Assembly: GCA_934230415.1 (NCBI GenBank)
Contig: CAKQEW010000004.1
Location: 44,951 to 108,950, forward strand
DNA from: an uncultured Alphaproteobacteria bacterium
Lineage (GTDB): Bacteria > Pseudomonadota > Alphaproteobacteria > Rs-D84
DNA length: 64,000 bases
Direction: 5' to 3'
Shown one piece after another: positions 32,909 through 40,852 of the stretch. How positions within the stretch are numbered: position 1 is the stretch's first letter; every line of letters begins with the position of its first letter. The notes beneath the pieces were generated by a model. The model had not been told where the DNA came from. It made no database searches and saw only the letters and a program-made list of their open reading frames with translations. A program made the translations under genes and the position numbers.

Positions 32909-33655
32909 ATGATGAAAAACATAAATATTATTCCAATCTTTAGCCAGACCGCGCCTGTATGGGATCGGTTTGTGGCGGTACGTCAACATGCATTGGCTGG
33001 GGCGTATGGTATGAAAATGTCCGGTTCTGAACGGGACTTTGTGCCGGGCGAATTTAAAAAGAACTGGAGCCCACGTACATTTAATTTCGCGTTTGGTGCG
33101 TATGACGACGACCTTTTGGTCGGATTCTTGTCTGGTGATTGCATCCAGAATGTCGCCACCGTGCGCAGTCTGTATGTTTTGCCAGAATACCAGCACAACG
33201 GTATCGGTGGCGGGTTGTTGACGAATGCCGAACGTATTGTTGGTTTCGCGGCGCGTGATATGTATTTGGTTTCGCTGATGGGCGCCACAAAGTTTTATGA
33301 ATCGCATGGGTATCGCCCGTTGTATATCAATAATTATGTCAGTAATCAGTACGCCAAAATGGCGCCGGCGTTGCCAAAGTGTGCGACGGTTCCTGTATTC
33401 CACACAACGACCAAGATTTCCCGTGAATGCAATGCAATTGCCAAATATAACGGCACAGAATTCAAGCCGCGCTTAATCAACAGTGCGCACAGTCCGGCAT
33501 TTGCCTATCTGGATTCGGCATCTGTGATTCAGGGATACAGCATTAACGACGATGTGTTGATTGCCCCGCACCAGCCGGTTGATTTCGTGCGCAACCGCCT
33601 GACCAATGCGTTTGGTAAATACGCTGCTGTTATGGCGATGCAACATACAAAATAA
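32909..33655 (+). CDS. GNAT acetyltransferase with C-terminal extension
   Basis: The 248-residue product has a GNAT core in its first half: LLVGFLSGDCIQ, VRSLYVLPEYQHNGIGGGLLTNAERI (acetyl-CoA loop QHNGIG) and ATKFYESHGYRPL. About 100 further residues follow that I do not recognise. The acceptor is unknown. The gene follows the hydrolase after 25 bp and ends at a terminator, so the two may be co-expressed. Confidence 0.82.
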   Translation: MMKNINIIPIFSQTAPVWDRFVAVRQHALAGAYGMKMSGSERDFVPGEFKKNWSPRTFNFAFGAYDDDLLVGFLSGDCIQNVATVRSLYVLPEYQHNGIGGGLLTNAERIVGFAARDMYLVSLMGATKFYESHGYRPLYINNYVSNQYAKMAPALPKCATVPVFHTTTKISRECNAIAKYNGTEFKPRLINSAHSPAFAYLDSASVIQGYSINDDVLIAPHQPVDFVRNRLTNAFGKYAAVMAMQHTK

Positions 33656-33681
33656 AAAACGGGGCATCGCCCCGTTTTTTT
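33654..33681. terminator. bidirectional terminator
   Basis: ACGGGGC (33659-33665) pairs with GCCCCGT (33669-33675), with A-run and T-run on either side. Confidence 0.88.
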
Positions 33682-33686
33682 AATCA

Positions 33687-34946
33687 TTACATCTGAATAA
33701 ACAAATCAGGATTCGCAGCCAGGCGTTCCATCGCCGCGTCCACCGTTTTCCGATATTCCAAGAACCGCTTTTTATTCGCCGCATCCAGGTTGCTGATTGC
33801 GGGCAATTTCACCGTCATTGGGTTCACATGTTTGCCATTCTTGATAATTTCATAGTGCAAATGTGGCCCGGTTGATAATCCAGTGGAACCGACGTACCCA
33901 ATCGTTTGACCCTGGCGCACGGTGGTGCCGACATTCACGCCCTTGGCAAAACGGGACATGTGCGCGTACAGTGTTTCATACGAACCATTGTGGCGCAATT
34001 TGACATAGTTTCCGTGCCCGCGATTATATCCGCGTGCGACAACGCGTCCCGCGCCGGCGGCCGGAATTGGGGTGCCAGTTGATGCACGGAAATCCACACC
34101 CTTGTGCGCACGGGTAAATCCCAGAACCGGATGCTTGCGCCGGCCGGAAAAACTGCTGGTGATTTTTGCATTGTTTATCGGTGTACGTTTCAGTGATTTA
34201 ATTGCGCCGTTGCCATCTTCGTCATAATATCCGGATGTGCCATCCGCCTTGCGAAAACGGTACATTTTTACGTCCCCACGCAGTGCCTGAAACTGGACCG
34301 CCAGAACGCGACCATTGTCAATTTTCTGGCCATTGGAAAAGTTTTCTTCGTATAAAACGGAAAATTTCTGGCCGGTACGAACATCACGTTCAAAGTCCAT
34401 TTCAAATGCCAACAGGTCATAAACATCTGCCAAAATGCCCGCCGGAATTCCCGCACGCATGCCCGCCAAATAAAAACTGTCGCCATCGGTGATTTCGCCC
34501 GCGCGATATACCACGCGTACGTCACGTTCAATGTCCACGGTTTTTGCCGTCCATGCCCCGTCGTCACCACATGTCAATTCAACCTGGCGCCATGGGGATG
34601 GAATAATCACAATCTTGGATACGGGGGCGGTTTGCGCACTGCGTACGAATTCAATTTTATCACTGCCGGCGCGCAGGGTTGTGAAGGCCGCGTCTGATTT
34701 CAGAACGCGTGCGATTGTATCCACATCGTTATGGGTCAACCCCTGGTTAATCAACAATTTGGACAATGTATCCCCGGATGCAACCGTTATAACATCACGG
34801 CATTCGGCGTGCGGTGCAATCACAGAATTTACCACCGAACGATTGCATACAACAACAATTACCGCAACAACAACCAGAATTGCAGCAATCGCCACAACCA
34901 GTTTTGACAGAACATTTGGGTTCAGAATATCTTTTGCTTTTTTCAT
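33687..34946 (-). CDS. M23 murein endopeptidase, MepM-like
   Basis: The 419-residue product has one N-terminal membrane helix (about 15-38) and a LysM/OapA-like middle (ASGDTLSKLLINQGLTHNDV). The C-terminal M23 domain has zinc ligands in RAHKGVDF (His, Asp) and GPHLHYEI (HxH), plus the catalytic YAHMSR. It is predicted to cut peptide cross-links in the periplasm. The frame continues upstream to 35513, but that part is antisense to prmC and unlike protein; MKKAKDI at 34946 is the start. It is divergent from prmC, with a 21-bp gap. Confidence 0.88.
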   Translation of the reverse strand: MKKAKDILNPNVLSKLVVAIAAILVVVAVIVVVCNRSVVNSVIAPHAECRDVITVASGDTLSKLLINQGLTHNDVDTIARVLKSDAAFTTLRAGSDKIEFVRSAQTAPVSKIVIIPSPWRQVELTCGDDGAWTAKTVDIERDVRVVYRAGEITDGDSFYLAGMRAGIPAGILADVYDLLAFEMDFERDVRTGQKFSVLYEENFSNGQKIDNGRVLAVQFQALRGDVKMYRFRKADGTSGYYDEDGNGAIKSLKRTPINNAKITSSFSGRRKHPVLGFTRAHKGVDFRASTGTPIPAAGAGRVVARGYNRGHGNYVKLRHNGSYETLYAHMSRFAKGVNVGTTVRQGQTIGYVGSTGLSTGPHLHYEIIKNGKHVNPMTVKLPAISNLDAANKKRFLEYRKTVDAAMERLAANPDLFIQM

Positions 34947-34955
34947 AAGCCCGAT

Positions 34956-34961
34956 TATAAT
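34956..34961 (+). promoter_or_regulatory. -10 box of prmC, leaderless
   Basis: TATAAT ends 6 nt before ATG 34968. A weak -35 TTGCTT lies at 34934-34939. Confidence 0.5.
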
Positions 34962-34967
34962 TAAAAT

Positions 34968-35747
34968 ATGGAAATAAATCAAGCATTCACAATTTTGCAA
35001 AATGCCGGGGGCGTCCGCGCGGCACGCATAATCACAGAAAGCAATCCAAATATGTCGCGGTTGCGCGTATGGTGGGTCGCGCGCGCGTTGCGTCGTGGGG
35101 TGCCGGTGGCCAAAATTATCGGCCAAAAATGGTTCTGGGGGTTGCGATTCTATACAAATCGCCATACATTGGACCCGCGCCCAGATACTGAAACACTGGT
35201 GGCGGCGGTAATTGCCGATTGTGCGACGGATGCACCAAATATTTTGGATTTGGGTACCGGCACCGGGTGCATTATTGGCGCGCTGGTGCACAGTATTCAT
35301 GGTGCGCACGGCGTGGGAATTGACCGTTCGCGTGGCGCGGTGCGTGTGGCGCGCCGTAATATGCGACGATTGGGGTTGGATGCGCGCGTGCAAATTATGC
35401 GTGCCAGTTTTAATAACCCACGCGCATTGCCGTGTGACGCGTTTGATATAATCGTGGCAAATCCGCCGTACATTGCCGTGGGCGACCGCCGTGTGGATGC
35501 GGGCGCATTGCATGACCCGTGGTGTGCACTGTATGCGAAAAACAACGGGTTGGCGGCATACGAATCCATTGCACCAAACGCATGGCGGTGGGCATGTCCG
35601 GGTGCGAAAATATATCTGGAAATCGGCATGGGCCAGGCCCCCGCGGTTCGCGATATATTTACGGCGGCGGGCTGGGAATTTGTGCGATCTGAATCAGATT
35701 TGGGCGGTATTGAACGTGTTTTGGTATTTCGCCGACCAGATAAATAA
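34968..35747 (+). CDS. prmC: release-factor glutamine N5-methyltransferase PrmC (HemK)
   Basis: The 259-residue protein has an N-terminal helical domain, then PVAKIIGQKWFWGLRF, the SAM-binding ILDLGTGTGCIIGALV, and the substrate-binding motif VANPPYIAV (NPPY). PrmC methylates the GGQ glutamine of RF1 and RF2. In E. coli GQxxF(Y)G precedes the catalytic domain; here it is GQKWFWG, a good match. There is no Shine-Dalgarno; transcription probably begins at the ATG. Confidence 0.93.
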   Translation: MEINQAFTILQNAGGVRAARIITESNPNMSRLRVWWVARALRRGVPVAKIIGQKWFWGLRFYTNRHTLDPRPDTETLVAAVIADCATDAPNILDLGTGTGCIIGALVHSIHGAHGVGIDRSRGAVRVARRNMRRLGLDARVQIMRASFNNPRALPCDAFDIIVANPPYIAVGDRRVDAGALHDPWCALYAKNNGLAAYESIAPNAWRWACPGAKIYLEIGMGQAPAVRDIFTAAGWEFVRSESDLGGIERVLVFRRPDK

Positions 35748-35754
35748 AACCGAA

Positions 35755-36447
35755 TTATTTACACCCACCACAATCACAGTGATGACAATGGCAATGATCA
35801 CATCCGCCACCCATGTATGGATTTTGGTGACGCAGTATTTCCATGGTTGAATCAACGCCGTGACCATGAACAACATATGTTTCATCGGGCAGATTCATGT
35901 TGCGCAGTGCGGCAATGGACACCTGTAAATCGTCTGCGTTCCCCGTGGGCAGGTCGGTTCGCCCAACAGAATCGCGAAATATCGTATCGCCCGTCAGCAA
36001 TATGCCAAAATCCATGAACCAGTACATCATTCCGCCCGCCGAATGTCCAGGCGTGGCAATAGCGTCCATTTTTACCCCGGGCATAATTTCGTATGTTCCG
36101 GCATCCAGGTTTTCAGGCCGACGAAAATCAGATGGAATTTTGGGCATATTAAAGTATTCCAATAACATGTTGCCCCATGTGACTAATTCCAAATCGCGGT
36201 GATTCATATACCATGGCACGTCATAGTGCGCCGCCAATTCTGAGGCCGCAGAAATATGATCGCTGTGTCCGTGGGTTGCATAAATCGCAACCAGGTGTAA
36301 CCCGCGCCCGTCCAGTAATTTTATCCAATCCGCGGTGCGCCCCCACGGGTCAAAAATCACCGCATCGGTCCCGCGTGTCACCAACACCGAATTAGTGTTT
36401 TCTGGTGGCATGTGGATGATTTCAAAGCGGACTTCGTTATTTTGCAT
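35755..36447 (-). CDS. metallo-beta-lactamase-fold hydrolase with Cys/His-rich tail
   Basis: The 230-residue product is a glyoxalase-II-like MBL protein: YATHGHSDH supplies His59, His61, Asp63 and His64; TPGHSAG, LLTGDTIF and VVHGHG give the remaining ligands. Such enzymes hydrolyse thioesters or persulfides. The unusual part is the last 18 residues, GGGCDHCHCHHCDCGGCK, with six Cys and four His, which looks like an added metal-binding tail. It overlaps the ftsH end by 11 bp and is probably the last gene of a tilS-ftsH unit. Confidence 0.88.
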   Translation of the reverse strand: MQNNEVRFEIIHMPPENTNSVLVTRGTDAVIFDPWGRTADWIKLLDGRGLHLVAIYATHGHSDHISAASELAAHYDVPWYMNHRDLELVTWGNMLLEYFNMPKIPSDFRRPENLDAGTYEIMPGVKMDAIATPGHSAGGMMYWFMDFGILLTGDTIFRDSVGRTDLPTGNADDLQVSIAALRNMNLPDETYVVHGHGVDSTMEILRHQNPYMGGGCDHCHCHHCDCGGCK

Positions 36448-38338
36448 TCTTTTTCACGCGTGGTTTTGTTGTGCGTTTGGCGGCACCTGGTTTGCCAGAA
36501 ATGATTTCCTTGATTTCGGCACCGGTTAATGTTTCGCGTTTCAGCAATTCATTCGCCAGGCGTTCCACCGTTGCGCGATTTTTGGTCAGTAATTTCTTGG
36601 CATCCGCGTGTGCTGCATCCAGCCATGCCTTGATTTCGGCGTCAACCATTTCTGCGGTTTTTTCAGACGCGTTTTCCAATGCCGTGCGACTACCAAAGTT
36701 TGTTCCCTGGGTTATCGCGGCCAGTCCAACACGTGACGACAGACCCGCCGTCGTAATCGCATATCGCGCCATACGGGTCGCCATGGAAATATCGCTTTCG
36801 GCGCCGGTGGTGATTTTATCCGGGCCAAAGAATACTTCTTCGGCGCTGCGCCCCGCCAGTGCAATGGACAGGTTCGCGCGAACCTCTGCAATGGTCATAG
36901 ATACCTTGTCATCAATCGGCAGGTGTTGCACCATACCCAACGCGCGCCCGCGCGGGATAATGGTTGCCTTGTGAATTGGGTCAGTGATGTCGGCATACAT
37001 CTGGCTGACGAATGCGTGGCCGGCCTCGTGATAGGCGGTCAATTTTATGTCCTGGGGACGCATTTTTCGCGTTTTGCGTGGTCCCATCAGGATTTTATCA
37101 CGGGCCTCGTCAATATCGGCGTGTGCAATTTCGCTGCGTCCATTACGCACCGCGTGCAGGGCAGCCTCGTTCAACAGGTTTTCCAAATCTGCGCCCGAAA
37201 ATCCGGTGGTGCCACGTGCAACATCCTGCAGGTTGACATCCGTACCAACCTTTATTTTCTTGGCGTACAAATCCAAAATTGCACGGCGTCCCGCCATGTC
37301 TGGCAATTCAATATATACCTGGCGGTCAAAACGTCCTGGACGTAACAGCGCGGCATCCAGCATGTCCGGGCGGTTGGTCGCGCCGATAACGATAATACCC
37401 GTGTCATTGGCAAAACCGTCCATTTCAATCAACAACTGGTTCAATGTCTGTTCGCGATCCTGGTCATTAAACGAACCCGTGCTGCGCCGTTGACCAATCG
37501 CATCAATTTCATCAATGAACAGTATGCACGGTGCATTACGGCGCGCCATATCAAATATTTCTTTGATTTTTGCAACGCCCAGGCCAACGATAATACCGGA
37601 AAAATCACTGCCTGATGCGGCAAAGAACGGAACGTTCGCTTCGCCGGCGATGGCACGTGCCAACAGCGTTTTCCCAGTTCCCGGTTCGCCCGACAGCAAC
37701 ACACCACGTGGCACACGTGCACCAACCGCGATAAACTTGTCCTTGTTTTTCAGGAAATCTACGACCTCCATCAACTCTTGCTTTTCAGAATCAATACCGG
37801 CAACATCGGCAAATGTTGTTTTGGGTTTGCCAGTTGTTATTTTGGTTGGATTCTGCTGTGCCAAACCGCGTGTAATACCGCCCGCGCCACCACGCATCCC
37901 GCGGAACAACCACCACAGGAACAGCAAACTGATTAAAATCGGAAACCATGTCCCCAGGTAATCCATCGCACTTTTTGACGAATCAATGGATATGGACGTC
38001 CCGCCAGCCGCCAATTTAGACAGCAATTCTGGGTCGTATGTGATTGTTGCGGTATATTTTGTGCCATCGCGCAGTACGCCGGTTGCATCCGCCCCACGTA
38101 TGTTCATTGTTTTGATGTCAGATGCGCGTCGCAGAACGTCCGAAAATGACAATGTTACCGGCCCGGTCGTGGTTGCAACCGCTGTACCATCGGTATTTAT
38201 CATCTGGCGCATGGGCGCGCCACTGATAAAACGCTGGGCGCCGGCGAATGCCAATAATATGACAAAAATTACCACATACATAAATGCCCCATCACGACGA
38301 CGTGGGCGCTTAAAGTTATTGTTTTTTTGCTTTTCCAT
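36437..38338 (-). CDS. ftsH: ATP-dependent zinc metalloprotease FtsH
   Basis: The 633-residue protein has two membrane helices (about 19-40 and 130-148) around a periplasmic domain, an AAA+ module with Walker A GEPGTGKT (217-224), CILFIDEIDA, the SRH GATNRPDMLDAALLRPGRFDR, and an M41 protease domain with HEAGH (437-441). It degrades misfolded membrane proteins and regulators. Start ATG 38338 is chosen; it lies 23 bp inside tilS, so translation is coupled. A frame extension to 38365 lacks support. Confidence 0.97.
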   Translation of the reverse strand: MEKQKNNNFKRPRRRDGAFMYVVIFVILLAFAGAQRFISGAPMRQMINTDGTAVATTTGPVTLSFSDVLRRASDIKTMNIRGADATGVLRDGTKYTATITYDPELLSKLAAGGTSISIDSSKSAMDYLGTWFPILISLLFLWWLFRGMRGGAGGITRGLAQQNPTKITTGKPKTTFADVAGIDSEKQELMEVVDFLKNKDKFIAVGARVPRGVLLSGEPGTGKTLLARAIAGEANVPFFAASGSDFSGIIVGLGVAKIKEIFDMARRNAPCILFIDEIDAIGQRRSTGSFNDQDREQTLNQLLIEMDGFANDTGIIVIGATNRPDMLDAALLRPGRFDRQVYIELPDMAGRRAILDLYAKKIKVGTDVNLQDVARGTTGFSGADLENLLNEAALHAVRNGRSEIAHADIDEARDKILMGPRKTRKMRPQDIKLTAYHEAGHAFVSQMYADITDPIHKATIIPRGRALGMVQHLPIDDKVSMTIAEVRANLSIALAGRSAEEVFFGPDKITTGAESDISMATRMARYAITTAGLSSRVGLAAITQGTNFGSRTALENASEKTAEMVDAEIKAWLDAAHADAKKLLTKNRATVERLANELLKRETLTGAEIKEIISGKPGAAKRTTKPRVKKNAK

Positions 38339-39290
38339 GTCTTGTCCTAAAACTTGTTTTTTCACCTTCGGGAACGACCAAGATTCGGTTGTTCAATCGG
38401 CGCAGCGTACAGTGCCCCAATGTGAACTTGCAATCCCCGTGCAATAAATCTAGGGCGTGACGCAAAGAATTCAACCGTGGCTGATAATTATCCCCCCCGA
38501 TTTTCTGAATCAATGTTCCGATGAATTTTAATCTAATATTATCGTCCTGGTCAAACAGAAAAGAATTAGGAAAAATTGCCCGTCGTGCATCCACAACCGA
38601 TGCCACCATTTCAGATACATTCGTTTCAATCGCATCCCGTACACGCCCCAGATTCTGGGTTGCCAACAGGATTCTGTCATCTGAAATTCCCAACATTTCA
38701 GACATCACATGACGGTTTTTTCGGATGCGAACACGGGTGTATTTTTCGTCGTCATTCATTTCATCGGCAAAGTATTTAATCCTATGCGCGGCGCAGTACT
38801 GTTTTAATTCCGCACGATATACCCCCAGCAGCGGGCGCACAATTTTTACCCCATCGCGCATCGTAACGGGGCGCATCGCCGCCAATCCGGACAGTCCGCT
38901 GCCCCGGCCCAGATTCATCAAAAATGTCTCAATTTGGTCATCGGCCTGGTGCGCAACCAGCAATGCATCCACATTATTTGCCGTGCACCAATCCGTCATC
39001 ATTTTATATCGGGCGGTGCGGGCGGCGGCCTCCAGCCCTGTGGTGGGCTTTTCGCCACGCCATTGGAAAATATGGCATTCCAAACCGCGTGCCGCGCACA
39101 GGTCGCGAACATATGCAGCCTCGGTATCTGCATTGGCACGTAATCCGTGATTTACATGCAGGGCAACCGGGCGTGCGCCGATTTCATCCAACCAACACAA
39201 CAGGCACACCGAATCCACGCCACCACTGACCGCGACGGCCAGTTTTTGCCCCGAAAATTCATTCATAAAATTAATAAATTTCTGATTCAT
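38316..39290 (-). CDS. tilS: tRNA(Ile)-lysidine synthase TilS
   Basis: The 324-residue protein shows the PP-loop AVSGGVDS (~20-27), HVNHGLRANADTEAAYVRDLC and VAHQADDQIETFLMNLGRGSGLSGLAAM, the fingerprint of TilS. It changes C34 of the CAU-anticodon tRNA-Ile to lysidine, which is essential for AUA decoding. The C-terminal domain is shorter than in E. coli. tilS-ftsH order is widespread. A TAAAAT box lies 9 nt upstream of the ATG. Confidence 0.94.
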   Translation of the reverse strand: MNQKFINFMNEFSGQKLAVAVSGGVDSVCLLCWLDEIGARPVALHVNHGLRANADTEAAYVRDLCAARGLECHIFQWRGEKPTTGLEAAARTARYKMMTDWCTANNVDALLVAHQADDQIETFLMNLGRGSGLSGLAAMRPVTMRDGVKIVRPLLGVYRAELKQYCAAHRIKYFADEMNDDEKYTRVRIRKNRHVMSEMLGISDDRILLATQNLGRVRDAIETNVSEMVASVVDARRAIFPNSFLFDQDDNIRLKFIGTLIQKIGGDNYQPRLNSLRHALDLLHGDCKFTLGHCTLRRLNNRILVVPEGEKTSFRTRHGKAKKQ

Positions 39291-39339
39291 TACCGGGTTA
39301 TTTTATGCTATAATTCGCAAAAATAAAGGGAAAAAAGAA

Positions 39340-39891
39340 ATGGCAAATCATTTGAAATCTATTGCAGTTTATTGTGGACATCAATTCGGTTCAGAAACCG
39401 CGTTTGCGCGCGATGCGGCGTTGATCGGGGAAATGTTGGCGCGTAACGGTATTCGTATGGTATTTGGTGGCGGCGATGTCGGTCTGATGGGGACAGTTGC
39501 AAATGGCGCATTGGACGCTGGGGGCGAAGTTATCGGCGTATCCACGCACAACGTTGTTGCCAAACAGGAACCGGTGCACACCGGCGTTCATGTTCAGGTT
39601 GTAGACGGTGTTAATGAACGCAAGCAACGGATGTATGAATTGTCTGATGCGTTTATTATTTTGCCGGGTGGGATTGGTACACTGAACGAATTGACCGATA
39701 TTATGACCATGCAACAGATTGGCGAAACGAAAAAGCCGCTGTTCTTTCTGAATACAGACAATTTCTGGGCACCATTTGCGCGTCTGTTCGTCCACATGCA
39801 GAATTGCGGTTTTATTGAAGATGTCAAGGATTACGACATTCGTATTGCCGCAACACCGGCGGATTTGGAACGCGAGATTAAGGAATATTAA
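39340..39891 (+). CDS. LOG-family phosphoribohydrolase (TIGR00730)
   Basis: The 183-residue Rossmann-like protein has FGGGDVGLMGTVANGALDAGG and the family motif LPGGIGTLNEL (PGGxGTxxE). LOG enzymes release cytokinin-type bases from nucleoside 5'-monophosphates; bacterial versions often have housekeeping nucleotide roles. TATAAT (39310-39315) and AAAGGG precede ATG 39340. The end overlaps the convergent DUF167 gene by 4 bp. Confidence 0.9.
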   Translation: MANHLKSIAVYCGHQFGSETAFARDAALIGEMLARNGIRMVFGGGDVGLMGTVANGALDAGGEVIGVSTHNVVAKQEPVHTGVHVQVVDGVNERKQRMYELSDAFIILPGGIGTLNELTDIMTMQQIGETKKPLFFLNTDNFWAPFARLFVHMQNCGFIEDVKDYDIRIAATPADLEREIKEY

Positions 39892-40121
39892 ATCTGGATA
39901 ACCTTGGATCGGGCGGTTGCGCCACGAACGATTTTAATGCTGGTCTTGGGCACATCAAAATGCCGGGCCAGCATTTTTATTACCGCATCATTTGCCGCAC
40001 CGTCCGCGGGCGCGGCGGTTGTATGTACGCGAATTGTGCCATCTGGGGCGACATCAATACTGTTTTGACGCGCCCGCGGGATAACACGAACATTAAAAGT
40101 CTGTTTTGAATCGTTCATCAC
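39888..40121 (-). CDS. DUF167/YggU-family protein
   Basis: The 77-residue product matches YggU: FNVRVIPRARQNSIDVAPDGTIRVHTTAAPADGAANDAVIKMLA and VPKTSIKIVRGATARSKVI. The family is small, globular and of unknown function. Its start overlaps the HIT gene by 29 bp, so the two form one unit. Confidence 0.92.
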   Translation of the reverse strand: MMNDSKQTFNVRVIPRARQNSIDVAPDGTIRVHTTAAPADGAANDAVIKMLARHFDVPKTSIKIVRGATARSKVIQI

Positions 40122-40440
40122 TCATAATATGCAAATGGAAATGAAATACCGATTGCCCGGCACCGGCGCCAGTATTGGCAACAACGCGGAAATTGCCATT
40201 CAGTCCCAGTGTGTCCACGGTTTTACGTACCGCCGTCCAGAATCCGCGCTGTAATTCCGCCGGGGCGTTTGCGGTGAAATCATAAATATCCGTGTATTCG
40301 CCCCGCGGGATGACCAGAACATGCGTTTTGGCACGCGGACTGACGTCAAAAAATGCCAACGCGTATTCGTCTGAATATACCTGCTTGCACGGGATTTGTC
40401 CGCCCAAGATTTTTGTAAAAACATTGTCAGAATTATACAT
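40093..40440 (-). CDS. HIT-family (histidine triad) nucleotide-binding protein
   Basis: The 115-residue protein has VFTKILGGQIPCKQVYSDEYALAFFDVSPRAKTHVLVIPR and the triad VFHFHLHIM (HxHxH). HIT proteins of this HinT type hydrolyse nucleoside phosphoramidates. GGGGGAAAA precedes the ATG at 40440; in-frame extension to 40494 is unsupported. Confidence 0.93.
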   Translation of the reverse strand: MYNSDNVFTKILGGQIPCKQVYSDEYALAFFDVSPRAKTHVLVIPRGEYTDIYDFTANAPAELQRGFWTAVRKTVDTLGLNGNFRVVANTGAGAGQSVFHFHLHIMSDERFKTDF

Positions 40441-40496
40441 ATTTTCCCCCTGAATTGTCATCCCCAGGATATTATACACAAAACGCAAAATCAAGC

Positions 40497-40527
40497 CTTG
40501 AAATCGCGGGCGCGCGTATTATATAAA
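40497..40527 (+). promoter_or_regulatory. heat-shock-like promoter of groESL
   Basis: CTTGAAA (40497-40503) followed by TATATA (40520-40525, 16 nt after TTGAAA). CTTGAAA is the RpoH-type -35. No CIRCE inverted repeat is seen. Confidence 0.5.
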
Positions 40528-40549
40528 GAACATACAAGGAGAATTTAAT

Positions 40550-40837
40550 ATGATGAAACCTTTACACAATTATGTCTTGCTGACGCGTCTGAACGAAGAA
40601 TCCAAGACCGCCGGCGGAATTATTATCCCCGATAATGCCAAGGAAAAACCATCACGCGGTCGCGTGGTTGCGGTTGGCGATGGCGCATATGAAAATGGCG
40701 TGCGCGTGCCGATGTCGGTCCATGTTGGCGATACAGTATTGTTCGCAAAATGGGCATCGTCCGCGAACGAGGTTAAAATTGACGGCACAGATTACGTTTT
40801 AATCAAAGAATCTGATATTTTGGGAATTCTGGAATAA
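40550..40837 (+). CDS. groES: co-chaperonin GroES
   Basis: The 95-residue protein reads PLHNYVLLTRLNEESKTAGGIIIPDNAKEKPSRGRVVAVGDG and ends YVLIKESDILGILE, with the mobile loop between residues ~16 and 32. It forms the heptameric lid of GroEL. Two ATGs stand side by side (40550 and 40553) behind AAGGAG; either could be used. groEL follows after 15 bp. Confidence 0.97.
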   Translation: MMKPLHNYVLLTRLNEESKTAGGIIIPDNAKEKPSRGRVVAVGDGAYENGVRVPMSVHVGDTVLFAKWASSANEVKIDGTDYVLIKESDILGILE

Positions 40838-40852
40838 TCAAAGGACGAAAAT

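Noticed and set aside
34947..35513. N-terminal extension of the MepM-like gene
   Set aside because: This part is antisense to prmC and lacks any protein-like character; the membrane-anchor start at 34946 is natural.
40497..40550. CIRCE element upstream of groES
   Set aside because: No 9-bp inverted repeat with a 9-nt spacer is visible.
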